A DNA stretch of 64,000 bases from Chelativorans sp. (GTDB taxonomy: Bacteria; Pseudomonadota; Alphaproteobacteria; Rhizobiales; Rhizobiaceae). A program made the position numbers and the translations under genes. The stretch spans positions 62,001-126,000 of the forward strand of contig NZ_JAPSLH010000010.1 of NCBI RefSeq assembly GCF_031180965.1, given 5' to 3'. The first letter of the stretch is position 1, and each line of letters starts with the position of its first letter. Shown in pieces: positions 54,147 through 61,885 of this stretch. The notes under the pieces are model-generated. The model was not told the DNA's origin. It saw only the letters and a program-made list of their open reading frames with translations, and searched no databases.

Positions 54147-54311
54147 TGCGTGTTCGTCCTGTTGGACTGCGTGAGATAGCGGCGCTTTGGCCATGCGGCA
54201 ATGGATGGTGAACACTGTGTGCGGCAAAGCGGGTGCTTTCAACCGGGCGCATATCACCTAGATCGGGCAAAGGCGGCGCCCGGCGCTGCAATTTTCAAGG
54301 AGCATGGCAAG

Positions 54312-54911
54312 ATGGCAAGGATTCTCGTTCTCTACTATTCGAGCTGGGGACATATGGAGGCAATGGCGAAGGCCGCCGCCGAGGGCGCGCGCGAAACCGG
54401 CGCCGAGGTGACCATCAAGCGCGTGCCCGAGCTCGTGCCGGAAGAGGTGGCGAAGAACGCGCATTACAAGCTCGACCAGGAGGCACCGGTCGCCACGCCG
54501 CTTGAGCTTGCCGACTATGACGGCTTCATTTTCGGCATCTCCACGCGCTATGGCATGATGGCGGCACAGCTGAAGAACTTCCTCGATCAGACCGGGCCGC
54601 TCTGGGCCGAGGGAAAGCTCATCAACAAGCCGGCAACGGTGATGTCCTCGACCTCCACGCAGCATGGCGGGGCGGAGATTGCGCTTGCCTCGACGCAGCT
54701 CGCGCTGCAGCACCACGGCATGATCATCGTGCCGCTCTCCTACGCTTATCAGGACCAGATGGGCAACGACACGGTGCGCGGCGGAGCCCCCTACGGCATG
54801 ACGACGACCTCCAACAGCGACGGCTCGCGCATGCCCTCGCAGCAGGAGCTGGAAGGCGCAAGGTTCCAGGGCAGGCGGCTGGCCGAGATCGCGCAGAAGC
54901 TGAAGGGCTGA
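54312..54911 (+). CDS. wrbA: NAD(P)H:quinone oxidoreductase, type IV (WrbA)
   Basis: FMN-binding flavodoxin-like quinone reductase of 199 residues. The FMN phosphate loop is [59 protein letters not shown] and [38 protein letters not shown] are WrbA hallmarks. It reduces quinones by two electrons, protecting from oxidative stress. The ATG at 54312 is preceded by aaggag at a normal distance. A hairpin terminator follows. Confidence 0.94.
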   Translation: MARILVLYYSSWGHMEAMAKAAAEGARETGAEVTIKRVPELVPEEVAKNAHYKLDQEAPVATPLELADYDGFIFGISTRYGMMAAQLKNFLDQTGPLWAEGKLINKPATVMSSTSTQHGGAEIALASTQLALQHHGMIIVPLSYAYQDQMGNDTVRGGAPYGMTTTSNSDGSRMPSQQELEGARFQGRRLAEIAQKLKG

Positions 54912-54922
54912 ACTTGTGCTCA

Positions 54923-54953
54923 GGCGGGTGGCCGGAAGCCGCCCGCCCGTTTC
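54923..54953 (+). terminator. terminator of wrbA
   Basis: Ten-pair stem with one G-T wobble: ggcgggtggc (54923-54932) and gccgcccgcc (54938-54947), loop cggaa, followed by cgtttcccc. It starts 12 bases after the wrbA stop. Confidence 0.65.
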
Positions 54954-55019
54954 CCCTCGGATGCGATGTGTTGCGGGCATACACTTGCGACGGGCGCCCC
55001 GACGCGACATATAGCGCCC

Positions 55020-55385
55020 ATGCAGAAGCTCCTCCTCCTACTCGGTCTCGCCGCGGGACTTGCCGGCTGCGTCTCGACCCAGGAAATCCCGCTTTCGATG
55101 AACACCTATCAGCTCGAGGTGAGCGGCACTGGTCGGTTCGGCGCCGGCGCCGTGCCGCAGGCCACCTTGCGCCGGGCGGCCGAGCTGACCCTCGAAAAAG
55201 GCTTCACCCATTTCATCCTCGGCGGTGCCACCATGCAGACGGCCCACACCTATGCCGGCCAGGCATCGGTCGTGCCGATCATCGCCACGACGAGGTCGAA
55301 TTCCGTGACCGTCAGGATGTATCGCCCCGGGGAAAACGCGAACGCACTCGACGCCCGCACCATCCTTGACACTTACGGAAAGTGA
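55020..55385 (+). CDS. CC0125/CC1285-type lipoprotein
   Basis: Lipoprotein of 121 residues. Signal peptide KLLLLLGLAAGLAGC ends in lipobox LAGC with Cys17 to be lipidated. The mature part has YQLEVSGTGRFGAGAVPQATLRRAAELTLEKGFTHFILGGA, the pattern of a small alphaproteobacterial lipoprotein family (CC0125/CC1285). Function unknown. The start at 55020 is required for the signal peptide; the frame upstream is not coding. Next feature downstream is the tRNA. Confidence 0.8.
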   Translation: MQKLLLLLGLAAGLAGCVSTQEIPLSMNTYQLEVSGTGRFGAGAVPQATLRRAAELTLEKGFTHFILGGATMQTAHTYAGQASVVPIIATTRSNSVTVRMYRPGENANALDARTILDTYGK

Positions 55386-55438
55386 TTCCGGCTGCCGTTG
55401 CTTGCTGAGCCGGCCCGCTCGGGAAGCCAAAACAGCGG

Positions 55439-55467
55439 TTGACCTTTGCCCGCAAAGCCCTGACAAA
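55439..55467 (+). promoter_or_regulatory. candidate promoter of tRNA-Leu
   Basis: TTGACC (55439-55444) and GACAAA (55462-55467) are separated by 17 bases; the latter ends ten bases before the first base of the tRNA. The -35 match is good, the -10 weak. Confidence 0.45.
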
Positions 55468-55476
55468 CAGGCCGAT

Positions 55477-55562
55477 GCGGACGTGGCGGAACCGGTAGAC
55501 GCAAGGGACTTAAAATCCCTCGGGCCTTGCCCGTGCGGGTTCGATCCCCGCCGTCCGCACCA
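55477..55562 (+). tRNA. tRNA-Leu (anticodon UAA)
   Basis: Cloverleaf of 86 bases including an encoded CCA. Acceptor stem gcggacg (55477-55483) pairs with cgtccgc (55552-55558), followed by A and CCA. The anticodon loop is within gggacttaaaatccct and reads TAA. A class II variable arm (cgggccttgcccg) fits leucine; the T arm is gcgggttcgatccccgc. No integrase or duplicated 3' end was found around it, so it is not occupied by an island. Confidence 0.95.
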
Positions 55563-55788
55563 CCGCCTTCCGTTCCACTTTGTGCGGATATCCAGTCGGG
55601 AGGACCGTCGTCGCCGCGCCGGTTGCGCGCGGCCACCCAGGCTGCCAGGCTGCACCGGGGGCGCGGAGCGCAAGCATGAGCACCCTTGTTCTACAGCTCG
55701 CCGAGGATTCCGTGGGAGGCCTCGGCATCTTCCTCTCTCGCCTGAGCGGTCAAGTGCGCTCGGCCGCCTTGCGGGCCTGCAGGCGCCC

Positions 55789-57099
55789 TTATTCCTCTAC
55801 CTCCGGCTCCGGCCGCCGTCGGTGCACGCGGCCGAACGTGTAGCCGGTCTCCACCGCCTGTCCCCCGAATTTTTCGCGCAGCCGGTCGATGGCGCCTTCG
55901 GCGAGCGCGCGTTTATGGGACAGGCGGTCGACGAGGTCCGGCGGGTCGGCCTTGGCGGCATCGGTCAAATCGCTGACGCCAATGCCGATGAGACGGAAGA
56001 AGGTGCCGTCCGCTTCGCGCCTGAGCATCTCCAGCCCGGTGGAGAAGATCCGGTCGGCAAGGCGCGTCGGATCGCCAAGGGCGCGGTTGCGCGTGCGGAT
56101 CTTGAACTCCCGCGTCTTCAGCTTGAGCACCACCGTCCGGCCCGCTATGCCCGCCTTCTTCAGCCGCGCGGAGACCCGTTCGCTGAGCGCGCGCAGGATC
56201 GGCACGAGCTCGTCCAGCGCGGCTATGTCGCGGTCGAAGGTGGTTTCCGAGGAGACGCTCTTCGCTTCGCCATGCGGCTCCACATGCCGGTCGTCCTGAC
56301 CGCGCGAGAGGCGGTAGAGCCGGTCGCCCATGACGCCGTAGCGGCGCATGAGGTCGCCGCGCTCCATGCGCTGCAGCTGGCCGACGCTGCGGATGCCGTC
56401 GGCGGCCAATGTGGCGGCGAAAGCCTTGCCGACGCCCCAGATGATGGTCACCGGCTGTTCAGCCAGGAAGGGCAGCGCCTCGGCCCGGCCGATGACGGAA
56501 AAGCCGCGCGGCTTGTTGAGATCGGACGCCACCTTTGCGAGGAACTTGCAATAGGAAAGGCCGATGGAGACGGTGATGCCGATCTCCCGCTCCACCTCGC
56601 GCGCAAAGCGCGCGAGCACAAGCGCCGGCGGCGCTCCGTGCAGCCGCTCGGTGCCGGCCAGGTCGAGGAAGGCTTCGTCGATGGAGAGCGGCTCGACCAT
56701 TGGTGTGAGCGCCAGCATCATGTCGCGCACCTGCCTGCCGACGCGCGCATATTTTTCCATGTCCGGCTTGATGACCACCGCCTCCGGACAAGCCTGCAGC
56801 GCCTTGAACATCGGCATGGCCGAGCGTACGCCCTGGATGCGCGCGATATAGCAGGCCGTGGAGACAACGCCGCGTTTTCCGCCGCCGATGATCACCGGCT
56901 TGTCGCGAAGCTCCGGATTGTCCCGCTTTTCCACCGCCGCATAGAAGGCATCGCAGTCCACATGCGCGATCGCAAGCCCGGCAAGTTCCCCATGCCGGAG
57001 CACCCGCGGGCTGCCGCAGGCCTGGCAGCGCCGCTCGCCCGGCGCGCAGCGGGAGAGGCAGTCGCGGCAGAGGCCCTGCAGAGGCGCGTTGACAATCAT
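55789..57099 (-). CDS. dinB: DNA polymerase IV with N-terminal zinc-ribbon-like extension
   Basis: Y-family translesion polymerase of 436 residues. Catalytic motifs [13 protein letters not shown] and SIDEAFLDL carry the metal-binding acidic residues; [18 protein letters not shown] and [12 protein letters not shown] belong to fingers and little finger. An extension before the polymerase core has cysteines at 11, 14, 18, 25 and 28 (CRDC ... CQAC), which look like a zinc ribbon absent from E. coli DinB. Regulation: a perfect GTTC-N7-GTTC LexA box starts 12 bases before the ATG. Error-prone synthesis past lesions is the expected role. Confidence 0.92.
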   Translation of the reverse strand: MIVNAPLQGLCRDCLSRCAPGERRCQACGSPRVLRHGELAGLAIAHVDCDAFYAAVEKRDNPELRDKPVIIGGGKRGVVSTACYIARIQGVRSAMPMFKALQACPEAVVIKPDMEKYARVGRQVRDMMLALTPMVEPLSIDEAFLDLAGTERLHGAPPALVLARFAREVEREIGITVSIGLSYCKFLAKVASDLNKPRGFSVIGRAEALPFLAEQPVTIIWGVGKAFAATLAADGIRSVGQLQRMERGDLMRRYGVMGDRLYRLSRGQDDRHVEPHGEAKSVSSETTFDRDIAALDELVPILRALSERVSARLKKAGIAGRTVVLKLKTREFKIRTRNRALGDPTRLADRIFSTGLEMLRREADGTFFRLIGIGVSDLTDAAKADPPDLVDRLSHKRALAEGAIDRLREKFGGQAVETGYTFGRVHRRRPEPEVEE

Positions 57100-57110
57100 T
57101 TGCGGCTATG

Positions 57111-57125
57111 GAACATAAAGAGAAC
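57111..57125 (-). promoter_or_regulatory. dinB: LexA (SOS) box of dinB
   Basis: On the minus strand GTTC-TCTTTAT-GTTC, an exact match to the alphaproteobacterial LexA consensus GTTC-N7-GTTC, here directly upstream of dinB. Binding by LexA would block transcription until DNA damage. Confidence 0.85.
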
Positions 57126-57360
57126 AAGATCATAGAGCAGTGCGAGCCGCAGGACAAGGAGCGGAGGGGGGCGCGACGACGGAGATCGTTCCGTTGGCGC
57201 CGGATATTTGGCCGCCTTTCGAGATCTATCTGGAAACAGGGCGCCTGTTACGGCTGCTGGTGCACCTATTTCCGCCTGCCGCCGCCCGCGCGGCGGGAGA
57301 ATAGCGGAGAAGAGGAAGAAGGACGTGATGCGGGCGCGCGTTGCTGCGGGGCCGCCGCGA

Positions 57361-57645
57361 CTAAGGCTGGATGTCCCAGCGTTCCTCACCAAAGGGAAGG
57401 GCATTGTACGCAGCGCGCAGGTCCTGCGGCGCAATCCCACTCGCCTCGCTGCAGGAAACGAGGGTCGGCTCGTGCGCAAGGATGAATTGCAGGACGCCGG
57501 CGAGAAAACCAGGCTCCCGCGCCGCCTGGCGGATATCGCCTGCCTCGATGCCGGTGAGCGAGAGGAAGCGCTGCAGGAGTTGCGGATCGGAAGCGATGAA
57601 GGCGAGCGCCTGGATGGCGATGGCTTCGGCCTGTTCCTGATTCAT
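57361..57645 (-). CDS. DUF3572 family protein
   Basis: Helical protein of 94 residues: NQEQAEAIAIQALAFIASDPQLLQRFLSLTGIEAGDIRQAAREPGFLAGVLQFILAHEP, then IAPQDLRAAYNALP and a short acidic tail. This matches DUF3572, which is restricted mainly to alphaproteobacteria and often lies next to divK. Function unknown. The ATG at 57645 is the family start; the frame open to 58407 is a shadow. Divergent from divK. Confidence 0.83.
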   Translation of the reverse strand: MNQEQAEAIAIQALAFIASDPQLLQRFLSLTGIEAGDIRQAAREPGFLAGVLQFILAHEPTLVSCSEASGIAPQDLRAAYNALPFGEERWDIQP

Positions 57646-57957
57646 GTACGTTCGTCCTTGCGCGCGATCTTCTCCTGGCGCAGTGGTAAAGCATTCGGTC
57701 GGGCAGCGGAACGGGACGCAGTGCGCCGGCGAGAATTGCTTAGATGTGGCGGGCATCTCCCAGCAATTCGGCTCGTCGCCGCGGTGCCAGGCGGTACGTT
57801 GAGACCTCGGAGGAGGCAGCCGCTTGATCCCGTCAATTCGATCAGGATAATTTCCTGTTCGTAAAGCAAATCGTGCCACAACGCGCCTTGGAACGGGCAG
57901 TGGTGGAGTGTTCCGGGAGCTTAACCCGGGGTTGTGGTGTTCCGGGACGGGGATTTG
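57646..57957. other. divK-DUF3572 intergenic region
   Basis: About 310 bases between divergent genes. Contains the candidate promoter listed at 57824-57851. A half site ttaacccggggtt at about 57920 was checked against the CtrA box TTAA-N7-TTAA and does not fit. Otherwise nothing recognised. Confidence 0.4.
57824..57851 (+). promoter_or_regulatory. divK: candidate divK promoter
   Basis: TTGATC (57824-57829) and GATAAT (57846-57851) with 16 bases between, sigma-70-like. Transcription would start near 57858, giving a leader of about 100 bases before the divK ATG. Confidence 0.45.
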
Positions 57958-58329
57958 ATGCCGAAGAAGGTCATGATCGTCGAGGACAATGAGCTGAACA
58001 TGAAGCTCTTCCGCGATCTCATCGAAGCGAGCGGCTACGAAACGGTGCGCACGCGCGATGGCCTTCAGGCGCTGGAGCTGGCGCGCAGCCATCGGCCCGA
58101 CCTCATCCTGATGGACATCCAGCTGCCGGAGGTCTCCGGCCTGGAAGTCACCAAATGGCTCAAGGAGGATGACGAGCTGCACAGGATTCCGGTGATCGCG
58201 GTCACCGCCTTCGCAATGAAGGGCGATGAGGAGCGGATCAGGCAGGGCGGGTGCGAGGCCTATATTTCCAAGCCGATCTCGGTGCCAAATTTCATCGAGA
58301 CCATAAAATCCTATCTCGGTGACGCCTGA
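57958..58329 (+). CDS. divK: cell-cycle response regulator DivK
   Basis: Single-domain receiver of 123 residues with [26 protein letters not shown], the phosphoacceptor Asp53 in [13 protein letters not shown], Thr in [11 protein letters not shown] and the conserved Lys in YISKPISV. DivK is phosphorylated by DivJ and dephosphorylated by PleC and controls CtrA through DivL/CckA, directing asymmetric division. The ATG at 57958 matches the family start. pleD follows 37 bases downstream, the standard alphaproteobacterial pairing. Confidence 0.95.
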   Translation: MPKKVMIVEDNELNMKLFRDLIEASGYETVRTRDGLQALELARSHRPDLILMDIQLPEVSGLEVTKWLKEDDELHRIPVIAVTAFAMKGDEERIRQGGCEAYISKPISVPNFIETIKSYLGDA

Positions 58330-58366
58330 TGCCGGGGTGGCTCCGCAGTGGAGGTGAGGGCGCGCC

Positions 58367-59740
58367 ATGACCGCTCGCATCCTGGTCGTCGATGACGTGC
58401 CCGCCAATCTGCGGCTTCTGGAGGCGCGGCTTCTTGCCGAATATTATGACGTGGTGACCGCCCGGTCCGGACCGGACGCGGTCGAAATCTGCGAGTCGAG
58501 CAAGGTCGATGTCGTCCTCCTCGATGTGATGATGCCGGGCATGGACGGCTTCGAAGTCTGCCGGCGGCTGAAGGCGGACCCCGCCACCACGCATATTCCG
58601 GTGATCATGATCACCGCGCTCGACCAGCCGGCCGACCGGGTGCGCGGGCTTGAGGCGGGCGCGGACGATTTCCTCACCAAGCCGGTGAACGACCTGCAGC
58701 TGCTGACGCGCGTCAAAAGCCTGACGCGGCTGAAGGCGCTCACCGACGAATTGCGCCTCAGGGCGGCCACCACGCGCAACATAGGCATAGAGCAGCTCCT
58801 GCAGAAAAAGAGCGGCGATGACGAGGAGACTCCGGCCGTCCTTCTGGTGGACGAGGACGAGGTTTCCGGCCGGCAGCTGCAGCGGATGCTGCAGGGCCAT
58901 TTTCTTCTGGACGTGGCGGGAGACCCGCGCACGGGCCTGCTGCGCGCCACCGAGAACGCCTATGAGTGCATCATCGTCTCGACCAGTTTCGCCGATTACG
59001 ATCCACTGCGGCTATGCTCGCAACTGAGGGCGCTGGAGCGCACCCGGCTTGTGCCCATCGTTCTGCTCGCCGGAGATGGCGACGAGGCCTGCATCGTCCG
59101 CGGGCTCGAACTTGCGGTGAATGATTATGTCCTGCGGCCGGTCGAGCGTCAGGAGCTGATCGCCCGGCTGCGCACCCAAATCCGCCGCAAGCGCTATAAT
59201 GACAGCCTGCGTTCGAGCGTGGCCCAGACCGTCGAGATGGCGGTCACCGACCCGCTTACCGGTCTGCACAATCGCCGCTACCTGGACAGCCACCTGCAGA
59301 GCCTGTTCGATCGCGCGGTAGCGCGCCGCCGTCCGCTCTCTGTGATGATCGTGGACCTCGACCGCTTCAAATCGGTCAATGACACGTTCGGCCACGACGG
59401 AGGGGACGCGGTCCTGCGCGAGGTCGCGGTGCGGCTCCGCCGCAACCTCCGCGGCATCGACCTCGTCTGCCGCTACGGTGGGGAGGAGTTCGTCGTTGTC
59501 ATGCCCGAAACGGAGCTGAAGATTGCCGAGCGTGTTGCCGAGAGGATCCGCCGCGAGATAGCCGAAAGCCCCTTTCCGATAGGAGCGACCGGCCAATCTG
59601 TGGCGGTCACGGCAAGCATCGGCGTGGCGGGCCTGCAGGAATCGCATGATGCGGTCGAGGCGATGCTGAAGCGTGCCGACCTCGCGCTCTACGAGGCCAA
59701 GACGGCCGGGCGGAACCGCGTCGCCGCCCCGGCCGCTTGA
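58367..59740 (+). CDS. pleD: response regulator diguanylate cyclase PleD
   Basis: PleD of 457 residues with receiver domain 1 (phosphoacceptor Asp53 in LLDVMMPGMD), receiver 2 (about 155-275) and GGDEF domain (about 290-455). The active site is GGEEF (371-375) and the inhibitory I-site is RGID (362-365), so it should make c-di-GMP and be product-inhibited. In receiver 2 the acceptor position is in IIVSTSF, with no Asp, so it is a degenerate dimerisation adaptor as in Caulobacter. It drives the motile-to-sessile shift. Confidence 0.95.
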   Translation: MTARILVVDDVPANLRLLEARLLAEYYDVVTARSGPDAVEICESSKVDVVLLDVMMPGMDGFEVCRRLKADPATTHIPVIMITALDQPADRVRGLEAGADDFLTKPVNDLQLLTRVKSLTRLKALTDELRLRAATTRNIGIEQLLQKKSGDDEETPAVLLVDEDEVSGRQLQRMLQGHFLLDVAGDPRTGLLRATENAYECIIVSTSFADYDPLRLCSQLRALERTRLVPIVLLAGDGDEACIVRGLELAVNDYVLRPVERQELIARLRTQIRRKRYNDSLRSSVAQTVEMAVTDPLTGLHNRRYLDSHLQSLFDRAVARRRPLSVMIVDLDRFKSVNDTFGHDGGDAVLREVAVRLRRNLRGIDLVCRYGGEEFVVVMPETELKIAERVAERIRREIAESPFPIGATGQSVAVTASIGVAGLQESHDAVEAMLKRADLALYEAKTAGRNRVAAPAA

Positions 59741-60278
59741 AGGCAGGCATTCCGCCGCTCCGGATATGCTCCAAGCGCCTGGTCCGTCGCAGTGTTCCTG
59801 CGAGGCGCCGGCGCGAAGGCCAAACCTGCTGCGCCGGCAGGAGATCTGTCCCTGCCGTTTACCTTAATTTGAAACAGATACTCAGCAAAATTAACGAACT
59901 ATTGATTTTTAAGAAAAATTGGGTGAGTGTCGCAACCACTGATGGGCGGTGCCGCGCGTGGGGATGCGCTGCAACCGCTCCCGTGATGCCCCATGATGCT
60001 CAGGTCCGCCGCATCTCCTGGGTCCGTGGGGTCGGCCGGTTGGCGCTGGCGTAAGTGGCCTCCTCGTACCGCTGCCAGTTGCCAACCGGCCCCCAATTCC
60101 TCCTCTCCGCGCACCGACCGCCTCACTGTGAGCCGTTTGACAGGGACTTGGCGCTAGCAAATTGCTGCTCGAGAGGTTGGTTCGACGCGCCGTTTGCCGC
60201 CGGCAAAGCGCGGCGCGGAGCCGTCGGATGGGGCAGGGGCGGCAAACACGAACGCGTTCTGCTCTGCGCCAGGAGGTC
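59741..60278. other. gap between pleD and rpmG
   Basis: About 540 bases without a supported gene between convergent pleD and rpmG. An AT-rich island (about 59865-59925) contrasts with the GC-rich surroundings; several weak GC stems follow. It could hold a small RNA or just untranslated sequence. No ORF there has family resemblance. Confidence 0.35.
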
Positions 60279-60279
60279 C

Positions 60280-60305
60280 AAACAAAACGGCGCCCGAAGG
60301 CGCCG
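60280..60305 (-). terminator. rpmG: Rho-independent terminator of rpmG
   Basis: On the minus strand cggcgcc-ttcg-ggcgccg (60305-60288) with a stable UUCG tetraloop, followed by ttttgttt. It ends the rpmG transcript 23 bases after its stop. Confidence 0.8.
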
Positions 60306-60328
60306 CATTCTTCCGCAGGTGCCGGATC

Positions 60329-60496
60329 CTACTTGATCTTGGCTTCCTTGAACTCGACGTGCTTGCGCGCGATCGGGTCGTATTTGCGCTTGGTCATCTT
60401 GTCGGTCATGGTGCGGCTGTTCTTCGTCGCAACATAGAAGAAGCCGGTATCGGCCGTCGACAGGAGCTTGATCTTGATGGTCGTGGCCTTCGCCAT
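60329..60496 (-). CDS. rpmG: 50S ribosomal protein L33
   Basis: Ribosomal protein L33 of 55 residues: [41 protein letters not shown], ending [11 protein letters not shown]. It has no CxxC pairs, so it is the zinc-independent (C-minus) form. The ATG at 60496 matches the family. A sigma-70-like promoter and a UUCG terminator frame it as a single-gene unit. Confidence 0.96.
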   Translation of the reverse strand: MAKATTIKIKLLSTADTGFFYVATKNSRTMTDKMTKRKYDPIARKHVEFKEAKIK

Positions 60497-60573
60497 GTCA
60501 CTTATCCATTGCTGGTGATTTTTGCTGGCGGCCCGTCGAAGCGGTAACGGCAGGCGCGCTTGAAACTCGCGGC

Positions 60574-60602
60574 ACACATATAGACAAAGCCCGGAAAGTC
60601 AA
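60574..60602 (-). promoter_or_regulatory. rpmG: candidate rpmG promoter
   Basis: On the minus strand TTGACT (60602-60597) and TATGTG (60579-60574) with 17 bases between. The overlapping CTTGAC and CTATAT elements match the alphaproteobacterial consensus sequences but are only 14 bases apart. About 78 bases before the rpmG start. Confidence 0.45.
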
Positions 60603-60685
60603 GCCCGCATCGGCGGTCCCGCTCATGTCCTCGGTTGGGCCCAGCATGCAGGTGAAGAGGCGCAACTCCGCTCAGACGCAAGCTG

Positions 60686-61444
60686 CTACAATAGCAGCCG
60701 CACCATCTGCTTTGCCCGCATGAAATAGAAGGGCACCGGGCGTCCGGGAGAGAGGTCGGGATCTGCTGTCAGGCGCTGCTCGAGCTCTTCCAGGACCCTC
60801 TTTGTGATCGGAGGAATTTCCAGCTTCATCGCATCGCGAACGGGAAGCCAGACGATCTCCTCCAGCTCCGCGGTGGGGCTCTCGGCAAGTTCAAGGGCCA
60901 CGTCGCTGCGCCAGAGCGCCAGGAAGCGCGTGTCGAAGCGGCGCACGGCGCCGGGCGGGGTGATCGCCCGGGCGATATAGCGCAGCCCGCCGAGGGCAGG
61001 CTCGATGCCATGCGCGACGAAACCCTGCCAGTGCGGGCTCCTGCTGGCGAAGGCTGCCCTGCGCCCGATGAGAAGCCCTGCCTCCTCATAGGTTTCGCGG
61101 ATGGCGGAAAGGGCGATGGCCCTCGCGCGTGCGGCGCTGGAGCGGGGTCCGCGGCCGGCGAGTCTTTCCTCCTCGGCGGGATGAAGACCGCTGGATATCC
61201 TGATGCGGCTGTCGGCCGGGTCCGTCCGGCCGCCGGGAAAGACGAAGCGTCCCGGCATAAAGGCATGGCCTCTGTGCCGCCGGCCCATCAGGAGAGAGGT
61301 TTCGCCCGCGCGGCGGTCAAGGACGATGAGGGTGGCGGCGTCGCGGGGCCGGAGCGCCTTGCCCTTCAGCGTTGCGCCGCGCGCCGCACGCTCGTCGGCC
61401 ACGGCGCGATTGAAATCGTCCATGGCCTGTTCGGCGGAGCTCAT
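60686..61444 (-). CDS. NUDIX hydrolase
   Basis: Protein of 252 residues. Nudix-like features are FVFPGGRTDP near residue 70 and AIRETYEEAGLLIG (RExxEExG core, about 115-128), with a long insertion between them, a pattern of the CoA-type or NUDT19-like subgroup. C-terminal part has LWLPVRDAMKLEIPPITKRVLEELEQRL. It hydrolyses nucleoside diphosphate-linked compounds; substrate unknown. Starts three bases after the DUF983 stop, so it belongs to the rnr operon. Confidence 0.83.
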   Translation of the reverse strand: MSSAEQAMDDFNRAVADERAARGATLKGKALRPRDAATLIVLDRRAGETSLLMGRRHRGHAFMPGRFVFPGGRTDPADSRIRISSGLHPAEEERLAGRGPRSSAARARAIALSAIRETYEEAGLLIGRRAAFASRSPHWQGFVAHGIEPALGGLRYIARAITPPGAVRRFDTRFLALWRSDVALELAESPTAELEEIVWLPVRDAMKLEIPPITKRVLEELEQRLTADPDLSPGRPVPFYFMRAKQMVRLLL

Positions 61445-61447
61445 GCC

Positions 61448-61885
61448 TCAGAGCTCGGGGTGGGTTTCGAGGGCGTCCTTCTCGCCGCCGAAGCCGTGCA
61501 TCCGCAGCGCCCATTGCAGGCCCACGACAGCCCCCTTGGTCGGCCCGATCAGGGCGAGCGACATGAGGACAGTGACCGGTGCCCAGATGGAAAGGTGCAC
61601 CCAGCTTGACCAGGCCGTCGCCGCCTCCACTCCCATGAAGGCGCCGACCACGATATGGCCGACAACGGCGATCACCAGATAGGCCGGCAGGTCGTCAGCG
61701 CGATGATGGCTGATCTCTTCGCCGCATTCCGCGCAATGGTCGACAGTCTTGAGATACGAGCGGAAGAGCCGTCCCTGCCCGCAATGAGGGCATTTTCCAA
61801 GGAAACCTCGACGCATCGCCTCAAAAACCGGCCGATGTGGCTCCCTCTGATGCGGGGCGCCGCCGAATATACGTTGTTCCATCAT
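61448..61885 (-). CDS. DUF983 family membrane protein
   Basis: Protein of 145 residues with a zinc-finger-like N-terminal part: CPHCGQGRLF and CAECGEEISHHRADDLPAYLVI, two CxxC pairs, followed by two transmembrane segments (about 68-88 and 99-117). This is the DUF983 layout; function unknown. Start ATG 61885 overlaps the rnr stop by four bases (ATGA) and follows caggagacg, so translation is coupled to rnr. NUDIX gene follows. Confidence 0.85.
   Translation of the reverse strand: MMEQRIFGGAPHQREPHRPVFEAMRRGFLGKCPHCGQGRLFRSYLKTVDHCAECGEEISHHRADDLPAYLVIAVVGHIVVGAFMGVEAATAWSSWVHLSIWAPVTVLMSLALIGPTKGAVVGLQWALRMHGFGGEKDALETHPEL

Noticed and set aside
55477-55788. tRNA-Leu as attachment site of an integrated element
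   Set aside because: No integrase gene, no repeated tRNA 3' end and no foreign-looking genes follow it.
57915-57935. CtrA box before divK
   Set aside because: Only one TTAACC half site is present and the second half site at the required spacing is missing.
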